From: a virus
Strand: one strand, 5' to 3'
DNA: 64,000 nucleotides
IMG/VR virus record: IMGVR_UViG_3300043399_000633
Location: 32,887-96,886 of that record
Shown here one piece after another: positions 26,405 through 32,217 of this stretch (within the stretch, counting starts at the first letter, position 1; every line of letters begins with the position of its first letter). A program made the position numbers and the translations under genes. The notes below the pieces were generated by a model that was not told where the DNA came from, did no database searches, and was given only the letters and a program-made list of their open reading frames with translations.

Positions 26405-26481
26405 TGGGGTGACATACGACGGGAAGTATACTGGGCTTTGAACTCAGGTCTTAGTCGGTTCGAATCCGACCACCCTTGCCA
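26405..26481 (+). tRNA. tRNA-Gln(TTG), second copy
   Basis: Anticodon loop CTTTGAA on a 5-bp stem; T loop TTCGAAT; discriminator G and CCA. T1 opposite T72 is unusual. Confidence 0.85.
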
Positions 26482-26518
26482 AATTTTTTGTCAGCATAGT
26501 TTGTCACTAAATAGTGAT

Positions 26519-27343
26519 ATGAATATTTCCTATGCTGATAATGGATGGACTGTGTTCATCAACGATGATCTAACCACATTGTCTAACGACGAAATAAAGC
26601 AAGTTGCTAAATTCGTTGTTACAAATATGGTTGTTGTGTTCAAAAAACAAAACCTTACTCCAGAACAGGAATTAAAATTCTGTAGAGTGATAGGCAATCA
26701 CCAGTACTACCCTGCTTCGTATGAACGAGGAAAGCATATCAGATTGAATGACGGTATACTTAGGGTGACTGGTAAAAAAAATGAATATGGCGAACCTGGA
26801 CTTTTTGGCCATACTTCTGCACTTGATTGGCATGCCAATCAACCTAGTAACAAAGAACGTAAGCCATTGATTTGGTTGTACGGTGCAGAAGGGACTAAGG
26901 GTTCAAGAACAAGCTGGCTCAACAATATTGCTAGCTATCAGGATTTGCCCACTGATCTCAAAAATGAAATTGATAGTCTACAAGTTTTTTGTGGATACGC
27001 AAAAGGCAAGTATTCTAATAGTTCTTATTTTGTAGAACATGTCAATGAGTCTAATCCCATTGATCTTGTTCAAACAAACAAAGAAGGTAAGAAGGGATTG
27101 TTTTTTCCATTCTTACAAATATTCGGCTTTAAAGATAAAGACGAACAGTATTTCAACAAAATAATGCAACAATTGATCGATCATGTCGTTCAAGAAAAGT
27201 ACATGTATCATCATGATTGGGATGACGGAGATGTTGTCATTTCAGAACAAATATTAAGCATCCACAAACGTTGGGCTTTTGATGATATGGAAAATCGTGT
27301 GTTGCATAGAATTGCGTTTGACTATTCAAACGTATACAAATAA
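26519..27343 (+). CDS. TauD/TfdA-like 2OG-Fe(II) dioxygenase
   Basis: 274 residues from the ATG at 26519; the longer frame runs back into the tRNA. VVFKKQNLTPEQELKFC is the TauD-family N-terminus; LDWHANQPS is where HxD is expected but shows His-Ala-Asn, and HKRWAF/HRIAFDY supply distal His and Arg. The Asn at the third ligand may lower activity. Expected to hydroxylate or desaturate a small molecule; substrate unknown. Sits between tRNAs. Confidence 0.75.
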   Translation: MNISYADNGWTVFINDDLTTLSNDEIKQVAKFVVTNMVVVFKKQNLTPEQELKFCRVIGNHQYYPASYERGKHIRLNDGILRVTGKKNEYGEPGLFGHTSALDWHANQPSNKERKPLIWLYGAEGTKGSRTSWLNNIASYQDLPTDLKNEIDSLQVFCGYAKGKYSNSSYFVEHVNESNPIDLVQTNKEGKKGLFFPFLQIFGFKDKDEQYFNKIMQQLIDHVVQEKYMYHHDWDDGDVVISEQILSIHKRWAFDDMENRVLHRIAFDYSNVYK

Positions 27344-27348
27344 TCATT

Positions 27349-27423
27349 GCTCGGTTCGTCTATCGGTTAGGACGCTGGCCTTTCACGCCGGAAAGAGGGG
27401 TTCGACTCCCCTACCGAGTACCA
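27349..27423 (+). tRNA. tRNA-Glu(TTC)
   Basis: Acceptor GCTCGGT/ACCGAGT; anticodon loop CTTTCAC; CCA encoded. Confidence 0.93.
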
Positions 27424-27432
27424 AACAATTTT

Positions 27433-27508
27433 GCCGCTTTAGCTGATGTGGTCATAGCAACGGTTTGAAGCATCGTGGAACTAGGTTCGATCCCTAGAGG
27501 CGGCACCA
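27433..27508 (+). tRNA. tRNA-Phe(GAA)
   Basis: Acceptor GCCGCTT/AGGCGGC; anticodon loop TTGAAGC; T loop TTCGATC; CCA encoded. Confidence 0.92.
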
Positions 27509-27514
27509 AACATT

Positions 27515-27590
27515 GCCCGCGAAGTATTAGCTGGTGGTATGCCGCCTTCGTAACGCGGAGGATTCAGTTCGAGGCTGAACGCGGGCACCA
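27515..27590 (+). tRNA. tRNA-Thr(CGT)
   Basis: Acceptor GCCCGCG/CGCGGGC; anticodon loop TTCGTAA; CCA encoded. One mismatch at the top of the anticodon stem. Confidence 0.88.
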
Positions 27591-27593
27591 ATA

Positions 27594-27681
27594 GTGAGAT
27601 GCCAGAGTTGGTCTATTGGCACTGATTGGAAATCAGTTGGTCGGAAACGGCACAAGGGTTCGAATCCCTTTCTCACTGCCA
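27594..27681 (+). tRNA. tRNA-Ser(GGA)
   Basis: Type II; anticodon stem-loop ACTGA-TTGGAAA-TCAGT; long variable arm; CCA encoded. Confidence 0.93.
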
Positions 27682-27684
27682 AAT

Positions 27685-27713
27685 TTGACAACAAATGCAC
27701 TTGGTGATATACT
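27685..27713 (+). promoter_or_regulatory. Sigma70 promoter of RNA operon A
   Basis: TTGACA, 17 bp, TATACT, starting 4 bp after the tRNA-Ser CCA. Confidence 0.85.
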
Positions 27714-27722
27714 ATGTGCATA

Positions 27723-27753
27723 CGCTGAGAAATCAGCGACGATCTTTAAAAAG
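27723..27753 (+). promoter_or_regulatory. boxB-like hairpin plus boxA-like element (operon A leader)
   Basis: CGCTGA-GAAA-TCAGCG (6 bp, GNRA loop) followed by GATCTTTAAAAAG. Order and sequence resemble rRNA-operon antitermination sites read by NusB/NusE. Confidence 0.6.
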
Positions 27754-27756
27754 TTG

Positions 27757-27937
27757 TGTTCTTAAGGCTGATGACGGCAATCGTCAGAAGGCTTTAATCC
27801 AACCCCGAGCAGAGTAGCTTTGCCGAGCGAAGTGTTAGGGAGTCTCTATCATTTAGCGGATAGGATACCGGCTCATCGAGCGGGTCACGGTGGGTTCGAA
27901 TCCCCCTAGAGTTTATTGGACGTCAGCCTTAAGAACA
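27757..27937 (+). ncRNA. Long-stem element enclosing a degenerate tRNA-like sequence
   Basis: A perfect 15-bp stem (TGTTCTTAAGGCTGA and its complement) encloses about 150 nt. Inside, a T arm (TTCGAAT loop) and a hairpin with loop ATCGAGC suggest a tRNA-Ser(CGA)-like body, but no CCA follows and the acceptor pairs poorly. Confidence 0.5.
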
Positions 27938-27945
27938 TATAGTAT

Positions 27946-28020
27946 ACACCGTGAGGCAGCTGGAGTGGCCGATAGTCCTTCAAACTATTGAGATGGGATC
28001 AAAACCCATACGGTGTACCA
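27946..28020 (+). tRNA. tRNA-like gene, anticodon uncertain
   Basis: Acceptor ACACCGT/ACGGTGT is perfect and CCA is encoded. The anticodon loop CCTTCAA would read TTC but has C at position 33. The T loop is ATCAAAA instead of TTCRANN and the D arm is odd. Confidence 0.6.
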
Positions 28021-28027
28021 ATCACAT

Positions 28028-28103
28028 GCCGTAGAGTCCACCTGGGGGTGATACTTCACTGTCTATGAAGCAGCGGCGGGTTCGATTCCCGTCTACGGCG
28101 CCA
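28028..28103 (+). tRNA. tRNA-Asp(GTC)
   Basis: Acceptor GCCGTAG/CTACGGC, anticodon loop CTGTCTA, discriminator G, CCA. Confidence 0.92.
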
Positions 28104-28173
28104 AAATTGAGAACTTCAATGAACACGAGGAGTTTAATTCATGAAGCGTCCTTCATGGTCTCATTCAATTTCT
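28104..28173 (+). ncRNA. Structured spacer RNA
   Basis: AAATTGA pairs with TCAATTT at the ends, and CATGAAG-CGTC-CTTCATG is an internal hairpin. Unknown role. Confidence 0.4.
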
Positions 28174-28175
28174 AT

Positions 28176-28254
28176 TCCGCGGAATCCGAGCGTGGTGCAC
28201 GGACTTGACTGTTAATCAATGACTAGCTGGGATCGTCACCCAGACGCGGAGCCA
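28176..28254 (+). tRNA. tRNA-Asn(GTT)
   Basis: Acceptor TCCGCGG/ACGCGGA, anticodon loop CTGTTAA, discriminator G, CCA. T loop ATCGTCA departs from consensus. Confidence 0.82.
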
Positions 28255-28261
28255 AACATTA

Positions 28262-28289
28262 AGACTTTAAATAATCATACTTAAAGTCT
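28262..28289 (+). other. Hairpin, possible terminator or processing site
   Basis: Perfect AGACTTTAA/TTAAAGTCT stem, 10-nt loop, no U run. Lies just before the next promoter. Confidence 0.5.
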
Positions 28290-28298
28290 GACTAATGG

Positions 28299-28327
28299 TT
28301 GACAATAATTCGTGCAGGTGCTACAAT
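28299..28327 (+). promoter_or_regulatory. Sigma70 promoter of RNA operon B
   Basis: TTGACA, 17 bp, TACAAT. Confidence 0.82.
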
Positions 28328-28336
28328 ACATGCATG

Positions 28337-28365
28337 AGTTGAGAAATCAACTAGTTCTTTATACA
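28337..28365 (+). promoter_or_regulatory. boxB-like hairpin plus boxA-like element (operon B leader)
   Basis: AGTTGA-GAAA-TCAACT then GTTCTTTATACAATTT. The stem differs from operon A but keeps pairing and the GAAA loop, which supports selection on the structure. Confidence 0.6.
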
Positions 28366-28380
28366 ATTTAACGGTTTCAA

Positions 28381-28439
28381 GGTATTACGTTAAAGAGACA
28401 CTGGGTTTTCACTAGTGTTCGTTGACGTAACGTGATACC
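28381..28439 (+). ncRNA. Short stem RNA in operon B leader
   Basis: GGTATTACGTT pairs with AACGTGATACC (one wobble); inside, ACACT/AGTGT. Overlaps by 2 nt the next stem element. Confidence 0.55.
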
Positions 28440-28534
28440 ATATTTCAACGCATTAGTGGAGGTTTGCTCAGTAATAGCAACCTTTAAATGAGATGGCTCT
28501 GATCTTATCACGCCAATAGTGTGTTGAAATATGG
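28438..28534 (+). repeat. CATT/AGTG-family long stem, copy 3
   Basis: CCATATTTCAACGCATTA pairs with TAGTGTGTTGAAATATGG; cargo about 61 nt with GGTTTGC/GCAACC. Five bases before tRNA-Tyr. Confidence 0.75.
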
Positions 28535-28539
28535 TATCG

Positions 28540-28623
28540 GGAGGTTTGGCAGAGCGGTCGATTGCGCCTGACTGTAAATCAGGTCTTAACAGCACGGTGG
28601 TTCGAATCCATCAGCCTCCACCA
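28540..28623 (+). tRNA. tRNA-Tyr(GTA), canonical
   Basis: Type II, acceptor GGAGGTT/AGCCTCC, anticodon stem-loop CCTGA-CTGTAAA-TCAGG, CCA. Serves as the normal reference for the two rearranged Tyr genes below. Confidence 0.93.
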
Positions 28624-28629
28624 ATTATC

Positions 28630-28728
28630 GGGCACGTAAGCATCTAGCGGAAGATGCTACTCGCTGTGTTGCCATGAATACAGCAAATAAGGAGGAGAGT
28701 GCAGGTTCGAGTCCTGTCGTGTCCACCA
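28630..28728 (+). tRNA. Atypical tRNA with enlarged D and anticodon stems
   Basis: Acceptor GGGCACG/CGTGTCC and T arm (TTCGAGT) are normal and CCA is encoded. The D stem is 7 bp (AGCATCT/AGATGCT). The anticodon region forms 8 bp (GCTGTGTT/AATACAGC) with loop GCCATG. Identity (Trp, Gly or Met) cannot be assigned. Confidence 0.65.
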
Positions 28729-28735
28729 AAACAAT

Positions 28736-28806
28736 CCTTGAGTTTGACTGGTCTGCGCGCGGCTTGTTAATAGTTGGGAATGTCACTTTCGACAGTGACC
28801 TCAAGG
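28736..28806 (+). ncRNA. Structured spacer RNA
   Basis: CCTTGAG/CTCAAGG closes a 71-nt unit containing GTCACT/AGTGAC. The 48 nt after it, up to the next tRNA-like gene, show nothing clear. Confidence 0.45.
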
Positions 28807-28854
28807 GCCCCAAGTTATGGAGATAGAAACTGACAGATTGAATTAAGTCCTCGT

Positions 28855-28934
28855 GGAGGCGGATACTGGTTCAATGGTCAGCGGATAACGTGGACGGCGT
28901 ATGGGTCATGCCTATACGCAGGCGGTCTCCACCA
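28855..28934 (+). tRNA. tRNA-like gene apparently lacking a T arm (CAT loop)
   Basis: Acceptor GGAGGCG/GGTCTCC plus ACCA, a D-like arm (GGTTCAATGGTCAG) and an 8-bp hairpin with loop GTCATGC. Only three bases separate that hairpin from the 3' acceptor strand, so no T arm is present. Confidence 0.5.
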
Positions 28935-28940
28935 AGATAT

Positions 28941-29016
28941 AGGCTTTAGAGTGATTGGAAATCCTATCTCTTTCATGAGGAGATGTTGCGAGGTTTGAAT
29001 CCTCGATAGCCCACAC
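28941..29016 (+). tRNA. tRNA-Met-like (CAT), no encoded CCA
   Basis: Anticodon stem-loop TCTCT-TTCATGA-GGAGA, T arm with loop TTTGAAT. Acceptor AGGCTTT/ATAGCCC has two mismatches and the 3' end reads ACAC rather than ACCA. D arm is short. Confidence 0.55.
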
Positions 29017-29021
29017 AAGTA

Positions 29022-29105
29022 TCCCACACACATCGAATGGTGCGGTAAGGAATCAAGAGATTCTGTCGTGGGAAGTCTAGCAAAAAGCCGTGACGGCTAG
29101 ACACC
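29022..29105 (+). ncRNA. Two-hairpin RNA ending in ACCA
   Basis: TCCCAC/GTGGGA hairpin, then a 7-bp GTCTAGC/GCTAGAC stem followed by A-CCA. The second unit looks like a tRNA acceptor minihelix. The CCA is also the first base triplet of the next long stem. Confidence 0.5.
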
Positions 29106-29179
29106 ATAGTTCAGCACATTTTGAAGAAACCCGAGGTCTTCTACGACGGGACGGGGCTCTTAGTGTGCTGAACTATGGT
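29103..29179 (+). repeat. CATT/AGTG-family long stem, copy 4
   Basis: ACCATAGTTCAGCACATT pairs with AGTGTGCTGAACTATGGT; cargo about 40 nt with GAAGA/TCTTC. Confidence 0.78.
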
Positions 29180-29222
29180 AAAGGAGTAATTAACCTCAAC
29201 CATACTCGGAAGTCATGACTCC

Positions 29223-29287
29223 GAGGACCCGTGGTAGTTTAATGGCAAAATGAGAGAGATGATGGGTTCGTGACCCATCCGTCCTTA
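29223..29287 (+). tRNA. tRNA-like fragment, one arm missing
   Basis: Acceptor-like GAGGACC/CGTCCTT, a D-like arm, then a single arm ATGGG-TTCGTGA-CCCAT which could be a T arm or a Thr(CGT) anticodon arm. No CCA. Confidence 0.35.
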
Positions 29288-29290
29288 GTC

Positions 29291-29345
29291 GGGGCGTAGG
29301 TTAAGTGTAAACCGCAGACAGATGAGGGTTTCGAAACCCCTCCCA
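29291..29345 (+). tRNA. tRNA-like fragment lacking an anticodon arm
   Basis: D-like arm GGTTAAGTGTAAACC, 11-nt linker, then T-like arm GAGGG-TTTCGAAAC-CCCTC and CCA. Nearly the same layout as the fragment at 30125, on the other side of the HNH gene. Confidence 0.4.
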
Positions 29346-29355
29346 CAATGGGTTA
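29342..29355 (+). repeat. Direct repeat flanking HNH gene, left copy
   Basis: CCCACAATGGGTTA, exactly repeated at 30179-30192. The two copies bracket the HNH gene and follow similar tRNA-like fragments. Confidence 0.7.
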
Positions 29356-29373
29356 ATATTCAAATTGCTAAAG

Positions 29374-29432
29374 TAAAATGCTAAAAACCTCAAGTAAATG
29401 ATAAATAGTTACACAACTACTATAGCATTTTA
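29374..29432 (+). promoter_or_regulatory. Inverted repeat before HNH start
   Basis: TAAAATGCTA (29374-29383) and TAGCATTTTA (29423-29432) pair perfectly, ending 2 bp before the ATG, and would hide the start region in long transcripts. A late-type GATAAATA (29399-29406) lies in the loop. T4-like homing endonuclease genes are known to be controlled this way. Confidence 0.55.
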
Positions 29433-29434
29433 CT

Positions 29435-30139
29435 ATGAATTACAAGAACATTTACCATACTCTGATTACTAGAGGCAAAGAAAGAAAGATTGAATCTGAA
29501 TATAAGGAAATACACCATATTATTCCTCGTTGTTTGGGTGGATCAGATGAGATAGAGAATCTGGTCGAACTAACTCCAGAAGAACATTATGTTGCCCATC
29601 AACTCTTGATAAAAATCTATCCAGATAATCATTCTTTAATTTACGCAGCAAGGATGATGATTGTCAATCGTCCATCAAATAAATTGTATGGCTGGCTTAG
29701 AAGAAAATACGCCGAAGCGGTGTCAATAAATCAAACTGCCGAAGGGAATTCTCAACACGGAACTAAATGGATAACAAATTTACAGGGCGAACAAAAGAAA
29801 ATAGAAAAAAGTTTGGTAATTCCCGAAGGATGGGTTGCAGGTAGAAAAAAATTGAGCACTTGTAAATATTGTAACGCATCGTATCTAAAAATTACTAATA
29901 CAATATTTTGTTCAGTGATTTGTAAATCATCTTATACTCAGGAAATATTGAGTACTCGGATGAGTAGTAATAACCCAATGAAGGACCCATCTGTTGCTAA
30001 AAAGCAAGCAGATAAGGTAAGAGGTAAGAAAAAGAGCCCACACAAGAGAAAACGAACAGAGGATCACAATCAAAAATTATCGGTTGCGTCGAAGTTGGTC
30101 TGGGAAAAAAGAAAACAATCTAAAGTGGCGGTAGACTAA
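29435..30139 (+). CDS. HNH homing endonuclease
   Basis: 234 residues. The N-terminus has HHIIPRCLGGSDEIENLVEL then TPEEHYVAHQLL, an HNH core of the type seen in phage intron/free-standing endonucleases. A middle CxxC/C pair and a basic C-terminus (KKKSPHKRKR) likely bind DNA. Paralogue of the gene at 32253. The last 15 bp overlap a tRNA-like fragment. Confidence 0.88.
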   Translation: MNYKNIYHTLITRGKERKIESEYKEIHHIIPRCLGGSDEIENLVELTPEEHYVAHQLLIKIYPDNHSLIYAARMMIVNRPSNKLYGWLRRKYAEAVSINQTAEGNSQHGTKWITNLQGEQKKIEKSLVIPEGWVAGRKKLSTCKYCNASYLKITNTIFCSVICKSSYTQEILSTRMSSNNPMKDPSVAKKQADKVRGKKKSPHKRKRTEDHNQKLSVASKLVWEKRKQSKVAVD

Positions 30140-30182
30140 TTGGATAAGTCGCGGCGAAATGGTGGTTTCGAAGTCCACCCCA
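30125..30182 (+). tRNA. tRNA-like fragment lacking an anticodon arm (right copy)
   Basis: D arm GACTAATTGGATAAGTC, 11-nt linker, T-like arm GGTGG-TTTCGAAGT-CCACC, CCA. Matches the layout left of the HNH gene. Confidence 0.4.
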
Positions 30183-30192
30183 CAATGGGTTA
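30179..30192 (+). repeat. Direct repeat flanking HNH gene, right copy
   Basis: CCCACAATGGGTTA, identical to 29342-29355. Confidence 0.7.
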
Positions 30193-30194
30193 TT

Positions 30195-30288
30195 ATATTT
30201 CAGCGCATTAGCACTGGCTGCTACCACAGTCAGACGTATTGGTAGATATGCTGGGCAACAACGCCGCCCGGGTAGTGTGCTGAAATAT
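30195..30288 (+). repeat. CATT/AGTG-family long stem, copy 5
   Basis: ATATTTCAGCGCATTA with TAGTGTGCTGAAATAT; cargo about 60 nt with CTACC/GGTAG. Confidence 0.75.
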
Positions 30289-30292
30289 GGTA

Positions 30293-30395
30293 AGCCTTAA
30301 TCCAACTGAGGAACAAAAGATCGTCAGAGTCGCGTCTGGTAAAGATCAAGTAGTTCCAATTAGGTGACTCAAGGCTGGTTCCCGGCGGGGAGCCA
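30293..30395 (+). ncRNA. Structured RNA between long stems
   Basis: AGCCTT/AAGGCT encloses nested GGAAC/GTTCC, GATC/GATC and CAGA/TCTG. A GGTTCCC/GGGAGCC hairpin and CCA follow. No CDS. Confidence 0.45.
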
Positions 30396-30527
30396 TATTG
30401 AAGCACATTTCTTGGCTAGTAGCGGAAAGAATACTTAATCGGGTCAACGAGCCTTTACTCCTCCCGAAGAACGGTATCGTAAAGATATAAGGACCGTCTA
30501 TGTATTGTGAAGTGTGTTTCAATATGG
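30393..30527 (+). repeat. CATT/AGTG-family long stem, copy 6
   Basis: CCATATTGAAGCACATTT with AAGTGTGTTTCAATATGG; cargo about 99 nt containing ACGGT/ACCGT. Confidence 0.76.
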
Positions 30528-30632
30528 TATGAGAGCCTCTTCAACGACCAGAGTGTCTATTATTGTTGTGGAGATAAAATAGTAGACCGATCTAGATTGG
30601 GCAGTGTCCACTACTCATAATTTGCTCATACC
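30526..30632 (+). ncRNA. Structured RNA between long stems
   Basis: GGTATGAG/CTCATACC terminal stem; inside, a 9-bp GTCTATTAT/ATAGTAGAC stem. Starts on the last bases of the preceding long stem. Confidence 0.5.
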
Positions 30633-30637
30633 ATTTA

Positions 30638-30724
30638 CCATATTAAAACACATTAGCCTACCTCCACCGAGAGGTAGTTAAAGATAATGACAAGCAACAG
30701 CCAGTGTGTTTCATCGAGACATGG
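30638..30724 (+). repeat. CATT/AGTG-family long stem, copy 7 (imperfect)
   Basis: The 5' arm CCATATTAAAACACATTA is identical to copy 8; the 3' arm has CAGTGTGTTT then a changed base (ATCGAGACATGG). Cargo has CTACCTC/GAGGTAG. Confidence 0.6.
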
Positions 30725-30816
30725 TCTTACTCAAGGATCGCGGTGTTGGGAAGAACGGGAATACATAACCGTCTGTAAGCAATCCTGCACATTGAGAGGG
30801 GGTGGAATTCCCCCAC
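30725..30816 (+). ncRNA. tRNA-like or structured RNA ending in ACCA
   Basis: TTAC/GTAA and GGGGG/CCCCC pairings, ending CCCCC-ACCA at the start of the next stem. Not a recognisable cloverleaf. Confidence 0.3.
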
Positions 30817-30970
30817 CATATTAAAACACATTAGCCTACCCAAGGGCTTGTAGACAGTGGTTGGAAGGATCTACACAAGTGCTATCGCAAGAGGCAGGAA
30901 CCATCCAGGTGGTGCTGGACCCTGCGGGGGCTTCGAAATCCTCAGATAAGCCGTAGTGTGTTTTAATATG
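30817..30970 (+). repeat. CATT/AGTG-family long stem, copy 8, with tRNA-like cargo
   Basis: CATATTAAAACACATTA pairs perfectly with TAGTGTGTTTTAATATG. The cargo has a 7-bp acceptor-like stem GGCTTGT/ATAAGCC, a T-like arm with TTCGAAA, and a GCAGG/CCTGC arm, so it may be a caged tRNA-like molecule. Confidence 0.7.
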
Positions 30971-31078
30971 ATAAGGATACATATGTTGTATGATATTTGA
31001 TGGAACACCATGCTTTCTCATGTCATATAGCAAAAGTGGCAGGTTTGTAGCGTACCTGTTGTATAAAAACGCTATGAT
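30971..31078 (+). other. Spacer with small hairpins
   Basis: CAGGT/ACCTG and AGCGT/ACGCT hairpins; no CDS or tRNA that I can support. Confidence 0.35.
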
Positions 31079-31150
31079 CATATTGAAACACATTGATCCT
31101 AACGATTGTTTAGGAAGACTGGCGATTGTTCAGCAGTGTGTTTCAATATG
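31079..31150 (+). repeat. CATT/AGTG-family long stem, copy 9
   Basis: CATATTGAAACACATTG with CAGTGTGTTTCAATATG; cargo is a TCCTAA/TTAGGA hairpin plus tail. Confidence 0.78.
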
Positions 31151-31151
31151 G

Positions 31152-31264
31152 TAAATGCGTAGGCTGATACGCAACTTTGAGTTCGGTGCGGCAAGCCACA
31201 CAGGTAAAGCTGGTGGCATGGCTCTTCAAAAATCCAGCATGCGGGAGATCAGCACCCGCTACCA
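31152..31264 (+). ncRNA. tRNA-like structured RNA ending in ACCA
   Basis: Hairpins TGCGT/ACGCA, CCAC/GTGG, GCATG/CATGC (loop CTCTTCAAAAAT region) and GCGGG/CCCGC, then TACCA. Arms resemble a tRNA but in no standard order. Confidence 0.4.
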
Positions 31265-31332
31265 TAGTTCAACACATTTCTAATGTACAAACAACTACCC
31301 GGGTTAAGTTGGGAAGTGTGTTGAACTATGGT
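31261..31332 (+). repeat. CATT/AGTG-family long stem, copy 10
   Basis: ACCATAGTTCAACACATTT with AAGTGTGTTGAACTATGGT; its first four bases are the ACCA end of the preceding RNA. Cargo about 34 nt. Confidence 0.78.
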
Positions 31333-31422
31333 GAATAGGGCCTCGCTCACTAAGGTCCGTTAAGAGCGAGCAATGCCAGCAGGACGGATCTGAGATAGCG
31401 AAGGAAAGTGGGCAGAGGCTGG
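31333..31422 (+). other. Structured spacer
   Basis: GCTCGC pairing with GCGAGC (CTCGCTC/GAGCGAG) forms a hairpin near the start; nothing else recognised. Confidence 0.35.
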
Positions 31423-31515
31423 CTTCCATAGTTCAACACATTCTACCCTACCTCGGCTGGAACGGCTGTGCGAGGATAGGCGAACAGACCCGTTTGAGTG
31501 TGTTGAACTATGGAA
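31423..31515 (+). repeat. CATT/AGTG-family long stem, copy 11
   Basis: TTCCATAGTTCAACACATTC with GAGTGTGTTGAACTATGGAA (20 bp); cargo has CCTCG/CGAGG. Ends 1 bp before the next promoter. Confidence 0.8.
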
Positions 31516-31516
31516 C

Positions 31517-31545
31517 TTGACACAAATTAGTAAGAGTGCTATACT
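31517..31545 (+). promoter_or_regulatory. Sigma70 promoter of RNA operon C
   Basis: TTGACA, 17 bp, TATACT. Confidence 0.85.
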
Positions 31546-31555
31546 GTGTATCTGT

Positions 31556-31589
31556 TGTTGAGTGATCAGCACAAATTCTTTAAAAACTT
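31556..31589 (+). promoter_or_regulatory. boxB-like hairpin plus boxA-like element (operon C leader)
   Basis: TGTTGA-GTGA-TCAGCA (GNRA loop) then AATTCTTTAAAAACTT. Confidence 0.6.
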
Positions 31590-31602
31590 AATTACAATAC
31601 TT

Positions 31603-31714
31603 CTTAGTATTGTTGAGCATACTAGGCTATATCGGTATACTTAATTGGAACCGTACTCCTATGTTAGCATGACGGCTAGGCATCATGTGCTATAGTGTGT
31701 TCAACAATGTTAAG
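31603..31714 (+). repeat. CATT/AGTG-family long stem, copy 12
   Basis: CTTAGTATTGTTGAGCATA with TAGTGTGTTCAACAATGTTAAG, directly after boxA. The lower stem is shared with copy 17 in the operon E leader. Confidence 0.72.
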
Positions 31715-31720
31715 ATTTTT

Positions 31721-31809
31721 GGGTGTTGCTCCCTGTTGCCGGCTGTAACCCGGTAGGCGTTGTTAAGCAGGGCGGTTGCCAAATGGTTCGACTCCTTCAA
31801 CACCCACCA
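31721..31809 (+). tRNA. Rearranged tRNA-Tyr(GTA), copy 1
   Basis: Acceptor GGGTGTT/AACACCC and CCA are perfect; the anticodon arm is GCCGG-CTGTAAC-CCGGT. A CCCTG/CAGGG pair encloses the anticodon arm instead of preceding it, and GGTTG lies after it, so D-arm parts are split around the anticodon arm. T arm weak. Same layout at 37535. Confidence 0.65.
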
Positions 31810-31819
31810 AAAATTTAAT

Positions 31820-31939
31820 GGGGCCTTAGTGTAATGGTAGCATGTTTAAAGACGGTTATCCTGATAGGATACGGACAGCAAACTTTCTCAATTCCACGAT
31901 AAGGAAAAGGTCCAGGTTCGAATCCTGGGGGCTCCACCA
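31820..31939 (+). tRNA. tRNA with about 44-nt insertion carrying ACAGCAA element 5
   Basis: 120 nt. Acceptor GGGGCCT/GGGCTCC, D arm TGTAATGGTAGCAT, T arm CCAGG/CCTGG and CCA are normal. Between D and T arms lie TATCCT-GAT-AGGATA, then CGGACAGCAAAC, then a TTCC-ACGATAA-GGAA hairpin. If the last is the anticodon arm it reads GAT with C33; the first hairpin also shows CTGATAG. Likely Ile, uncertain. Confidence 0.65.
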
Positions 31940-31947
31940 AAGTTATT

Positions 31948-32023
31948 GCCCTCTTGGAGCAGCGGAGTGCTCGTCGCCCTGTCACGGCGAAGGCCACGGG
32001 TTCGAATCCCGTAGGGGGCGCCA
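31948..32023 (+). tRNA. tRNA-Asp(GTC), second copy
   Basis: Anticodon stem-loop TCGCC-CTGTCAC-GGCGA, acceptor GCCCTCT/AGGGGGC, CCA. Confidence 0.93.
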
Positions 32024-32028
32024 AATTT

Positions 32029-32083
32029 AGGATGCTAACAGCAAATTTTACTCAACTTTCAATTGGTGAAAAAAATGCATCCT
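32029..32083 (+). ncRNA. ACAGCAA element 2 (stand-alone hairpin)
   Basis: AGGATGC/GCATCCT with 5' loop TAACAGCAA and a short AT-rich inner stem. The first 23 nt equal element 1. Confidence 0.75.
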
Positions 32084-32095
32084 GTCATTTTTAAT

Positions 32096-32169
32096 GGTGT
32101 CTTTAGTGTAGTGGAAGCAAAACTGACTGTGAATCAGTAGGCGAGGGTTCGATTCCCCAAGACACCCCA
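32096..32169 (+). tRNA. tRNA-His(GTG)
   Basis: Acceptor GGTGTCT/AGACACC, anticodon stem-loop ACTGA-CTGTGAA-TCAGT. The encoded 3' end CCCA is one base short of C73 plus CCA. Confidence 0.88.
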
Positions 32170-32177
32170 AACAATTT

Positions 32178-32217
32178 GCCCCAGTAACTCAGTGGACTAG
32201 AGTACTGTGCTACGAAC
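32178..32217 (+). tRNA. 5' half of a tRNA-Arg(ACG), interrupted
   Basis: GCCCCAG, D arm (ACTCAGTGGACTAGAGT) and the start of an anticodon arm with CTACGAA. It then breaks into the HNH leader; no matching 3' acceptor is present nearby. Confidence 0.6.
32209..32217 (+). repeat. Direct repeat GCTACGAAC, left copy
   Basis: The Arg(ACG) anticodon-loop sequence, repeated at 32943-32951, with the HNH gene between the copies. Confidence 0.6.

Noticed and set aside
26438-26518. Upstream extension of the TauD-like gene
   Set aside because: It would start inside tRNA-Gln; the ATG at 26519 begins the conserved domain.
28675-28690. ATACAGCAA in the atypical tRNA at 28630
   Set aside because: The bases are part of an 8-bp anticodon-type stem and the GGATR half is absent, so chance is likely.
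29103-31515. CRISPR array
   Set aside because: The repeats are inverted, not direct; spacing and cargo vary from 4 to 170 nt and no cas genes are present.
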